64,000 bases of DNA, from the NCBI RefSeq assembly GCF_000186865.1, contig NW_008705561.1, positions 435,711-499,710 of the forward strand, read 5' to 3'. The stretch is from Aureococcus anophagefferens. Lineage: Eukaryota > Sar > Pelagophyceae > Pelagomonadales > Pelagomonadaceae. Positions 55,196 through 63,900 of this stretch are shown here, in pieces (the first letter of the stretch is position 1; every line of letters starts with the position of its first letter). A program made the translations under genes and the position numbers. Under the pieces are notes generated by a model that was not told the DNA's origin, ran no database searches, and saw nothing but the letters and a program-made list of their open reading frames with translations.

Positions 55196-57901
55196 ATGAG
55201 CTCGCTACTGCGGTATTCTGCCCGCCAGGTCGCCGTCGCGGGCCGGCGGCGGCTCAGCGCCCAGCCCGTGGCGTCCGAGGGGTCGCGGAGCTGGGAGTTC
55301 TTCGCCGGGGACCCCGAGGTGACGGCCGACGGCGTCGCCATCGTGCGCCTCGATGCGAAGAAGGCGAAGATGAACACGCTGAACCCGGCGCTCCAGGCCG
55401 AGGCCCAGGAGATGTGGAGCGAGCTCATGGAGGCGCGCGGAAATGACGTCAAGGCCGCCGTCTTCATCTCCGCCAAGCCCGACAACTTCATCGCGGGCGC
55501 GGACATCTCCATGCTCGCGGCGAAGAAGGCGAGCGGCGACGAGGACTCGCTCGAGGCCATCTGCCTGAGCGGGCACACCATGTTCGCCGAGCTCAAGGCG
55601 ACGAACATCCCCATCGTCGCGGCCATCCACGGCGCCTGCCTCGGCGGCGGCCTCGAGTGGGCGCTCAAGTGCGACTACCGCGTCGCGTCGACGTCCCCGA
55701 AGACGAAGCTCGGCCTGCCCGAGGTGAAGCTGGGCCTCCTGCCCGGCTGGGGCGGCACCTACGCCCTGCCGAAGCTCATCGGCCTCACGGAGGCCCTGCC
55801 CATGATCCTCCAGGGCAAGGAGGTCAAAGCGGACAAGGCGAAGAAGCTCGGCCTCGTCGACGCCGTCTGCGACCCCGCGGCGCTGGAGCGGCTCGCCGTC
55901 GCCAAGGCCGCGGCGTTGGGCAACGGCTCGCTGAAGCTCAAGGAGAAGAAGAAGTCGTGGATGCGCTGGGCCACGGAGGACGTGAGCTTCGGCCGCGACT
56001 TCGTCTTCAAGAAGGCCAAGGAGACCGTCGACAAGACGACGCGCGGCAAGTACCCGGCGGCCTACGAGATCATGGACTGCGTGAAGCACGGGCTGGGCAA
56101 GAGCCCCGAGGAGGCCTTCGCCTTCGAGGCCAAGGCCTTCGTGCGCCTCGCGAAGACGCCCGAGTCGTCCGCGCTCATCGGCCTCTTCGACGGCGTCGCG
56201 CCGCGTGGGAATCGACCGCCGGTTCGGGACGTCCCCGACCAAACTTGAAATTCTCGGTCAATTCGAAGTCGATTCGGCTGATTCTTGGACGGATCGGTTG
56301 CTCTCGTCGAGTTCTCGAAGCGCGGCCGAAGAGGCTGGTCCGAACCGTTCGATGACGCGCGCGTCGAAGTCGGGGTGAAGATTTGAGTTCCACGCAGGCA
56401 TCACGGCGTCGAAGAAGAACCGCTACGGCAACGCTTCGGACCCGGCGACGCTCAAGGCGCTGGACACGGTGGCCGTGCTCGGCGCGGGCCTCATGGGCGC
56501 GGGCATCGCCCAGGTCTCCGCGGAGAAGGGCCTGAACGTGCTCCTCAAGGACGCGTCGCCCGAGGGTTTGGCCAAGGGCGTCGACTACGTCGGCGGCAAC
56601 CTGGCCAAGAAGGTCAAGCGGCGCCGGATGACGGACTACACGCGCAACACGATCACGTCCAAGGTGATGGGCTACCACGACGGCCCCGGCGGCGGCCAGG
56701 GCAGGACAAGAGAGCGAAATTCCCAACTTCAAAGGCTCATATCTCGGCCGTTTTCCACTCGTTTCGGCTGATTTTTGGACGAGCGATCATCTCTCGGATT
56801 GGTCTCGAAGCGTGGATGCTTTTTCCGGAACGCGCGCGCGCGGAACACTCACGTTGAAGCGACGTTGAATCACCCTTGTCCTGCCCAGGCGGCGGCGGCG
56901 ACGCCGCGTGGCTCCGCAAGGCCGCGACGGCCGACGTCGTCGTCGAGGCCGTCTTCGAGGATCTGGACCTGAAGCACAAGGTCTTCCAGAGCGTCGAGCC
57001 CCTCGTGTCCGAGGCCTGCGTCCTCGCGACGAACACGTCGGCGATCCCCATCGCCAAGGTCGCCGCGGGCGCGGCGAAACCGGAACGCGTGCTCGGCATG
57101 CACTACTTCAGCCCCGTGCCCCAGATGCAGCTCCTGGAGATCATCCCCCACGCGGGCACGGACCCCAAGGCCATGGCCGCGGCCTTCGCCGTCGGCATCA
57201 AGCAGGGCAAGTTCTGCATCGAGGTCAAGGACGTGCCCGGCTTCTACGTGAACCGGTGCCTCGCGCCCATGATGGCGGAGCTCGCGCCCCTCTTCCAGGA
57301 CGGCGTCGAGCCCAAGCAGCTCGACGAGGCCATCCTGGACCTGGGCATGCCCGTGGGGCCCGTGACGCTCATCGACGAGGTCGGCGCGGACGTCGGGCTG
57401 CACGTGCAGCGCACGATGCTCGCGGACGAGACCATGGGGGGCCGCATGGCCGGCGCGGACCCGGCCATGCTCCAGGCCGTCGTCGACAAGGGCTGGCTCG
57501 GCCGCAAGTCCGGCAAGGGCTTCTTCGTCTACGACGGCAAGAAGAAGACGCCGAACGCGGAGGCGAACGCGTACGTCGAGTCCGAGGTCAAGCGGCGCGA
57601 CGCCGGGCTCTCCGTGGAGACGATCCAGGACCGCTACCTCACGCGCTTCGTCAACGAGGCCGCCGTCTGCCTCCAGGAGGGCATCCTCAAGACGCCCGCG
57701 GACGGCGACCTCGGCGCCGTCTTCGGCGTCGGCTTCCTCCCCTTCACGGGCGGGCCCTTCCGCATGCTCGACGCCGTCGGCGCGGCGACCTACGTCGACA
57801 AGATGAACCGCCTCGCCGACGAGTACGGCGACCGCTTCGCGCCCTGCGACCTCCTCGTCGACCACGCGAACTCGGGCAAGAAGTTCTACCCGTCCAAGTA
57901 G
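55196..57901 (+). CDS. HADHA: Mitochondrial trifunctional enzyme alpha subunit (enoyl-CoA hydratase / 3-hydroxyacyl-CoA dehydrogenase)
   Basis: Three exons (55196-56192, 56398-56688, 56889-57901) give 766 residues, close to the human protein. The N-terminus MSSLLRYSARQVAVAGRRRL is Arg-rich and amphipathic, as for mitochondrial import. The hydratase half has FIAGADISML, HGACLGGGLEWALKCDYR, and LPEVKLGLLPGWGGTYALP with the catalytic acids. The dehydrogenase half has VAVLGAGLMGAGIAQVSAEK (NAD), VVEAVFEDLDLKHK, NTSAIPIAKVAA, and MHYFSPVPQMQLLEII with the catalytic His. It catalyses two steps of long-chain fatty-acid beta-oxidation and normally partners a thiolase beta subunit, not seen here. Both introns are family A introners, of two different ages. 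Confidence 0.93.
56193..56397 (+). mobile_element. Introner element, family A (subfamily A2), 205 bp
   Basis: Phase 1 intron. Flanking octamers GCGTCGCG and GCATCACG agree at 6 of 8 positions; GC donor, ACGCAG acceptor. Terminal inverted repeats are CCGCGTGGGAATC and, reversed, CTGCGTGGAACTC. The body has GATTCGGCTGATTCTTGGAC and GTTCTCGAAGCG, the A core. Excision gives FDGITASKKNRYG, matching the family. Flank and end divergence suggest it is older than the 200-bp copies. Confidence 0.88.
56689..56888 (+). mobile_element. Introner element, family A, 200 bp
   Basis: Phase 1 intron. GCGGCGGC is perfectly duplicated at 56689 and 56889. Ends are CAGGGCAGGACAAG and, reversed, CTGGGCAGGACAAG. The rest is near-identical to the two copies in the C2 gene 28 kb away (for example TTTTCCACTCGTTTCGGCTG). 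Excision gives HDGPGGGDAAWLRK. Confidence 0.92.
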
Positions 57902-58124
57902 GCGCGCGCGCCCGGCGCCGCGCGCGCGCTCTCCCCCCTCTAACTGCCTGATCGTCTGCCTTGTTCGCTGTTGTTCGAGGTGCTTCGGCGGAAGCGCGGC
58001 GGCTTCGGCCGCTCGACCCGTGATTGAAGCTCTCGTTGCCGGCAAGTTTACGAGTCTGGTAACGCTAAATCACACCTCAGCTCTGCTCTCGCACCCTCGC
58101 GCCCTGCCCACGTGAGCACACACG

Positions 58125-58769
58125 ATGACCAAGGTCTGCGTCATCTTCGGGACGGAATCCGGCGGCAGCGAGCGCCACGCCAAGCGCCTGAGCAAGGCCT
58201 GGACGGGCGTCGACTTCGACGCCTCGAAGGACTTCATGTCCGGCGACGCGGCGGCGAAGAAGGGCCTCGGCGCCCTCGCCGCGGCCTACGACTTCCTCGT
58301 CGTCGTCACGTCGTCCTACGGCGACGGCGACCCGCCGTCCAACTACACGACGTTCCTCACGGCGCTCTACGCGGCCGAGGGCCAGCCGCTCGCGGGCTGC
58401 CAGCACTGCGTCCTCGGCTTCGGCTCCACGGACTACGAGACCTTCCAGAACTGCCCGCGCCTCACGGACAAGCTCCTCGGCGAGTGCGGCTCGACGCGGG
58501 CGCTCCAGCGCGTCGAGGTCGACGAGAACGACACCGTGGGCGGCGACAAGTCGCTCGACCAGTGGGCCAAGGACGTCGTCGCGGCCTTTTCGAAGAAGGC
58601 GTCGTCCGACGTCTGCGCCTGGACGTCGCCGCACTCGGAGGTCTTCGACAAGAAGGACGAGCTCCTCAGCGCGGGCGGCGGCGGCGGCGCGATGATGGCG
58701 CCCGTCGTCGTCGTCGCGCTGGCGGCCGTCGGCTTCGGCTACTGGAAGATGACCCAGAGCGCCGAGTAG
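58125..58769 (+). CDS. Tail-anchored flavodoxin-domain protein
   Basis: A 214-residue protein. VCVIFGTESGGSERHAKRL (4-22) is the FMN phosphate loop, and SSYGDGDPPSNYTTF and VLGFGSTDYETFQNCPRL are the two isoalloxazine loops. Together they resemble the FMN domain of cytochrome P450 reductase and sulfite reductase more than free bacterial flavodoxin. The C-terminus APVVVVALAAVGFGYWKM is a single membrane anchor with three residues after it, so it is probably a tail-anchored ER or mitochondrial outer-membrane protein facing the cytosol. It lacks the FAD/NADPH half, so it must receive electrons from a partner. Partner unknown. Confidence 0.82.
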   Translation: MTKVCVIFGTESGGSERHAKRLSKAWTGVDFDASKDFMSGDAAAKKGLGALAAAYDFLVVVTSSYGDGDPPSNYTTFLTALYAAEGQPLAGCQHCVLGFGSTDYETFQNCPRLTDKLLGECGSTRALQRVEVDENDTVGGDKSLDQWAKDVVAAFSKKASSDVCAWTSPHSEVFDKKDELLSAGGGGGAMMAPVVVVALAAVGFGYWKMTQSAE

Positions 58770-58800
58770 GTGTCTTGGGCGCCGATTTCTAAGTGCGCGC

Positions 58801-59736
58801 TTAGTCGCTGTCCGACGACGACGAGGAGGACGACGACGAGCTCGAGGAGGAGGAGCTAGAGGACGACGAGGACGACGACGAGGACGACGAGCTCGAGGAC
58901 GAGGACGACGAGGACGACGAGGACACGGAGTCGGAGCGGGGCTTGGCGACGGCCTCGCCGTCGCGCTTCCGCTTCTTGCCGCCGCGGCCGTCGTCGCCGC
59001 CGTCGCCCGCGCGCTTCTCGCCGCGCGGCGGCGGCGACGGCGACCGTTTGACGTCGCTCTCGCGGTCGCGCCGGGGCGCGTCGCGGCGGTCCCGGGCCTC
59101 GTAGCGGTCCTCCTGGCGGCGGCGGTCGTCGCGCTCGCGGTCCAGGAGGCGCCGCTCGCGGTCCGCGAGCTCGCGCTCCCGCGCGTCCAGCGCCTCGCGC
59201 TCCCGCTCGCGGTCGCGCCGCGCGCGCTCCGCGTCGTCGCGCTCGCGCTTCGCCGCGCGCTCGGCCTTGAGCGTCTCCTGGAGCTCCCGGTCGAAGGCGG
59301 CGCCCTCCACGAAGCTGTCGCTCTTGATGCCGAACGCGTCGCGGAGCCGCGCGTCGTCGCGCGCCTTCGCTTCCGCGGCCGCGTGCGAGTCCGTGCCGAC
59401 GCGGCGCGACGCCTTCTGGGCCAGCTGCTTCGAGAGCTTCGCGCGCAGCGCCTCGCAGCGCACGTCGATGTCGTCCTCGTCGAGGCCCTGGTCCTCGAGC
59501 TCGTCGCGGAGCTCGAAGACCTCGGCCTCGATCGCGCGCTTCGCGTTGTGCTCGCAGATCTCCGCGTTGCCCTCGGCGGACGTCTGCGCCTTCCAGGCCT
59601 CCTCCTTGTTGAGCCCGCCCCGGTTCAGCTCCGTCGCCGTGCGCACGTTGATGGCCTTGACGAAGGCCTTGTTGGTCTGGACGTACCCATTCGTCCCCGA
59701 GCCGCGCACGGTGCGCAGGCCGATGCCGTTGTACAT
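58801..59736 (-). CDS. Spliceosomal CWC21/SRm300-type protein with long Ser tract
   Basis: A 311-residue protein beginning MYNGIGLRTVRGSGTNGYVQ, the diagnostic N-terminus of CWC21/SRRM2. The cwf21 domain follows (NKEEAWKAQTSAEGNAEICE, KRAIEAEVFELRDELEDQG). This segment enters the catalytic spliceosome near the 5' splice site. The middle is an Arg/Asp/Glu-rich coiled region (RERDDAERARRDREREREAL) and the end carries KRSPSPPPRGEKR, a basic patch and a run of more than 40 serines (DNA 58804-58925). A factor that contacts the 5' splice site is notable beside so many GC-donor introns, but nothing ties it to them directly. Divergent from a nuclear-type cyclophilin. Confidence 0.85.
   Translation of the reverse strand: MYNGIGLRTVRGSGTNGYVQTNKAFVKAINVRTATELNRGGLNKEEAWKAQTSAEGNAEICEHNAKRAIEAEVFELRDELEDQGLDEDDIDVRCEALRAKLSKQLAQKASRRVGTDSHAAAEAKARDDARLRDAFGIKSDSFVEGAAFDRELQETLKAERAAKRERDDAERARRDREREREALDARERELADRERRLLDRERDDRRRQEDRYEARDRRDAPRRDRESDVKRSPSPPPRGEKRAGDGGDDGRGGKKRKRDGEAVAKPRSDSVSSSSSSSSSSSSSSSSSSSSSSSSSSSSSSSSSSSSSDSD
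58804..58925 (-). repeat. Serine-codon low-complexity tract
   Basis: Alternating GAC/GAG-type triplets on the plus strand encode an almost uninterrupted Ser run at the C-terminus of the CWC21-like protein. Mixed TCG, TCC and AGC codons argue for selection on the protein rather than simple slippage. Confidence 0.8.
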
Positions 59737-59951
59737 GGTCGCGCGGCGGCGGCGCGGCCGGGACGACGACGGGGCGCGCGGGGTGTCGAGTTTGTGCGGT
59801 GGTTGGCGCGGCTGGCGGCGGTGGTGTCGCTCGCTGTGGAGTGGGCGCCGGCGGAGCTGCCGCAGCCCGCCTGCGCCGCCGCTGCCGCCGCGCCGCGCCT
59901 GCGACTCGCGCCCGCCTGCGCTGCCGCACACGCGCCGCCGAGAGCGCCGCG

Positions 59952-60890
59952 ATGAACTTCTCGACGAAGCGCAAGGCCAAGGCGCGGTCCTGGAAGGACG
60001 TCGACGACGCGCCGGCGAAGAAGGCGAAGGACGACGGCGACCGCGAGCACGGCGAGGAGGACGGCGAGTGCGAGGTGGACGCCTTCGGCCAGCTCAAGCG
60101 CGAGCTCGCGGAGCGCGAGCGCATCAAGGCTTTGCGGAAGAAGGAGCTCGCCAAGGCGGCGGCGGTCATCGGCCGCACGCGCGGCGACGACGAGGGCGGC
60201 GAGGCGCGGCGGCCGGGCGTCCACGTCTGGCTCGACGTCGAGATCCCGAAGCGGTCGACGCACGAGGCCGGCCGGGGCCGCCTCATCTGCGAGCTCTTCG
60301 AGGACGTCGTGCCGCGGACGGCGAAGAACTTCCTGTCGCTGATCACGGGCGAGAAGGGCGACGGCCTCGAGCTCGCGGGGACCGTGTTCCACCGCGTCGA
60401 GCCCGGCGTCGCGGTCACGGGCGGCGACGTCGACCGCGGCGACGGCTCGGGGGGGCGGTCCATCTACGGCCGCGACTTCGAGGACGAGAACCACACGCTG
60501 AAGCACACGAACGCGGGCGTGCTCACGATGCACAGCCGGCGGCCGAATTCCAACAACTCCCAGTTCCAGATCCTGTTGGACGAGCGGCCCGAGCTCGACG
60601 GCCGCCAGGTCGTCTTCGGCCGCCTGGTCGACGGCTTCGCGATCCTACGCGAGGTCGAGAAGCTCGGCACGGCGACGGGCGCGCCCAAGGAGCTGGCGAA
60701 GATCGCGCGGTGCGGCGTCTGCAAGATGCACGCGACGGTGGAAGAGACGCTCGAGGCCTACCGCACGGATCTGGTGCTCTGCAAGGAGGTGACCGACATG
60801 AAGCAGATGGCGCGCAACTACCGCAACAAGACGAACTACTACGACAACTCGACGCGGTCCGCGCTCTTCTCCTGGACGACGTCCTGCTAG
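59952..60890 (+). CDS. Cyclophilin-type peptidyl-prolyl isomerase, nuclear type
   Basis: A 312-residue protein. The first 75 residues are Lys-rich and acidic (MNFSTKRKAKARSWKDVDDA; KRELAERERIKALRKKELAK), likely nuclear-targeting. The cyclophilin domain (about 94-265) has ICELFEDVVPRTAKNFLSL, VFHRVEPGVAVTGGDVDRGDG with the catalytic Arg, GVLTMHSRRPNSNNSQFQIL and LDGRQVVFGRLVDG. The cyclosporin-contact Trp is Leu and the SQFFI Phe is Gln, so activity and drug binding may be altered. The C-terminus contains NYRNKTNYYDNSTRSALF. Its ATG lies about 215 bp from that of CWC21 on the other strand. Confidence 0.85.
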   Translation: MNFSTKRKAKARSWKDVDDAPAKKAKDDGDREHGEEDGECEVDAFGQLKRELAERERIKALRKKELAKAAAVIGRTRGDDEGGEARRPGVHVWLDVEIPKRSTHEAGRGRLICELFEDVVPRTAKNFLSLITGEKGDGLELAGTVFHRVEPGVAVTGGDVDRGDGSGGRSIYGRDFEDENHTLKHTNAGVLTMHSRRPNSNNSQFQILLDERPELDGRQVVFGRLVDGFAILREVEKLGTATGAPKELAKIARCGVCKMHATVEETLEAYRTDLVLCKEVTDMKQMARNYRNKTNYYDNSTRSALFSWTTSC

Positions 60891-60913
60891 GCGCGCGTAA
60901 ATTCCACAAACTT

Positions 60914-63900
60914 TTAGGATGTCCCGCCGCGGCTCTTCTTCGCGATCTTCGCCAGGGACGCGTGCGCCTCCGCGCCGTCGGGCTCGAGGTCGCGCGCGGG
61001 GACGACGGGCGACGTCGACTTGCCGAGCGCGGCGAGGACCGCGTCCATCTTCGCGTCGAGGCCCGCGACCTTGTCGTGGAGGTGCGTGATGCGCCGGTTC
61101 AGGTCGTCCTCGGCGCGGCCGACGACGGTCTTCACGAGGCGCCGCGTGAAGGCCAGGGACCCCTCCTTGGACTGCGTCTCGTCCAAATCCTCGAGATCCT
61201 CGTCGTCGCGCGTGCGCTCGTCGTCGATCTGCATGTCGATGCGCAGCATCTTGCGGAAGGAAGAGATGATCGCGATGATGCAGTGGTCGAGCTCGAACCA
61301 GGAGAACTTCTTGCCCTTGTGCCAGAAGAGCCACTGCGTCACGGCCGCGACCTGGTCGTTCTCGAACATGACCGCGTAGGCGCCGTCGTCGCAGAGCGAC
61401 GACACGCGCGCTCTCAGAGGCCGCTTCTCGAAGACGCCGCGGTGCTTGATGCGCACCTTGACCGTGGACCCCTTGGGGTGGCGGCTCCGGATGTCGGCCG
61501 CGCCGACGACCTTGTGCACCTCGGGGAACCGCACGGCCGCCCACCGGCTCACTTTGCCCTCCGCGGCGTCGAACTTCTCGGACACGCTGATGAGCCGCGC
61601 CTTCTCGAAGGACGCGTCGGGCGTCGGCCGCGCGTGCACGCGCATGTTCACGCGCGTGCGGCCGTCGGGCGGCACCTTGACGTCGACGCCGAGCTGCAGC
61701 TTGCAGTCCATCGCGTAGAAGCACACCTCGTAGGACTTGGCCGTGTCGCGCGACGTCTTCGCGTGCGCTCTCACGACCCTCCCCGGCCGCAGCACGGTCC
61801 GCGCCCAGTAGGCCTCGATGTCGTCGTCGGGGACCCAGGGGCCCTTGAAGTCGCGGTAGGGCGGCACGACGCAGTGGCGCGGCACGTGCCGGTTCCGCGT
61901 CGGCAGGCGGTGGTGGAGGAGCCCGAGCGACGGCGCGCGGCCCTCGTGCTGCGCCCGGCGCACGCGCCGGTCCTTCTCCTTGCCCTCGACGCCGAGCTTC
62001 TCCCAGAAGACCTTCTGGAGCGCGAAGGCCGTCGTGTAGTACTTCAGCCGCGCCTCGCGCTCCTGCATGGCCAGACGCCCGAGGCGCAGCACGCCGCTCT
62101 TGAAGACGCGCCAGCCGGCGACGTGGCGCAGCTCCGCGAGGATGCGCGGGCACAGGTCGTTCGTCGCGATACGCGCGAGCGCCGTCGACGTGAGCACGTT
62201 GCACGACGCGTGGCCGATCGCGGACACGGAGTACGCGCAGATCATGGGCGCGCCGACGAGCGTGTTGATGATGTCCGTGCCGATGACGGCGAAGTTCTTC
62301 GCCGAGAGGTAGCGCGCCTCGTCGAAGCCCTTCTTGTTCGAGCCGCCGAAGTTCGAGAGCGACGCCGCGCCGCCCTGTTGTTGCCGCTGCTGGTCCTCGA
62401 GCGTCCGCTGGTTCAGCGTCCGCTTGTTGCGGAAGGCGCTGCCGTGCATCAACAAATACAAGTCCGTGTTCGTCGACCCGGGCCGCACGATGAACTCGCC
62501 CATCATGAAGAGCTTGGGCCGCAGCGCCAGGGAGAACTCGGAGACGATGCGCTTCCACTCGCGGTTGCCCTCTTCTAAGCGCGCGCCCAGCGGCGAGCTC
62601 AGGGGCAGGTGGACGCGCTCGTGGGCCACAAAGTGCTCGACCTGGATGTCGAAGTCGCCGCCCTGCTCCCTCTCGTGCTGCTTGAAGCTCAGCACGTTCG
62701 CCGTGTGCCGCGACGCGTGGTGGCCGTGCGCGCGCGGGTCGTAGAAGCGCACCGTGTAGGTCAAAAAGGGCGTCAGCTCGACGATGCGCCCGGGCATGAG
62801 GTCGTCCTGGGTCCAGTGCGCGCCCGCGTCCTTGCGCAGGAGCATGACGTCGACGCCGACGCGCAGCCCGCCGACGGACGCGAGCGCGTCGTTGAGGAAG
62901 GGGATGTTCCGCACCCAGGCGCCGAGCTCCTCCGTGGCGCAGGCGCGCTGGAGCTGGGGGCTCAGGTTCGACAGCATCTCGCGGTGGTAGGCCTGGCGGA
63001 AGAGGGCCTCGCTGTTGATGAAGTACTCGCGCATCTGCGACTGCAACGGCTTCGTGATCTTCTGCTCGTGCATGTACTGGTTGAGCTTGTCCATGGTCGA
63101 CCGGTAGTCGTTGAGCGCCGGGTCGAAGTTCGTGAGCACGTTGGCGATCTCGCCGATGAGGAAGGCCATGACGATGGCGCCGACGATCATGACGACGAAG
63201 CCGACGCACTTCTCGCCGAACGTGATCGTCAGCGCGTCGCCGACCATGGACTTGATGGCCCAGTCCAGCGCCGCCACGTAGACGTACCAGAGCCCCCGGC
63301 GCCGGAACTTCACGGTGGCGAGCCAGCAGGACGGGTTCGCCATCTCGTAGACGCCGTCGCGGTCGTACCAGCCGTCGTCGCCGTCGCCGAGCGCCTCGCC
63401 GACGTTCGCGAGGCAGCCGCTCGGCGACCCGACGATGCGGATGACGCAGGCGAACATGTGCGTGAAGCCGATGACGAGCAGCGTGAACTTGATGATGGTC
63501 TGCGACTTGTAGGAGATCTGCGTCTTCGCCGCGAACCGCGCGATGAGGCGGCCGATGCGGAGCACGCGGAGGAGCTTCAGGAGGCGCATCAACTTCAACA
63601 TGCCGAAGAGGCCCAGGGCGCCGCCGCTCGTGTCGCGCAGGCACGTGTACAGGCTCCGCACGAAGAGGCTCCCGGACCCCGCGTTCGTCGCCGCGACGAT
63701 GGAGTCGATGGGGAGGCACGACACGAGGTCGACGACGAACCACGAGCCCAGGTACTCCCGCGAGATGACGGAGCGGTCCAGCACGTACTTGGCCTGCTCC
63801 CAGTCGTAGGACGACGTGTTGAAGTTGACGAAGATGTCGAGCAGGAAGTAGAGGTCCACGACGAGGTTCGGCACCAAGAGCGCGCACGAGTCGTCGATGA

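Noticed and set aside
56469..56771. A separate short dehydrogenase gene
   Set aside because: It is the middle exon of the trifunctional enzyme; its C-terminal residues come from the introner at 56689.
56701..56888. GC donor at the element's own GCAGGA instead of in the octamer (188-bp version of the intron)
   Set aside because: It stays in frame but adds extra residues (GGQ); the octamer-based boundary gives the conserved sequence and matches the other family members.
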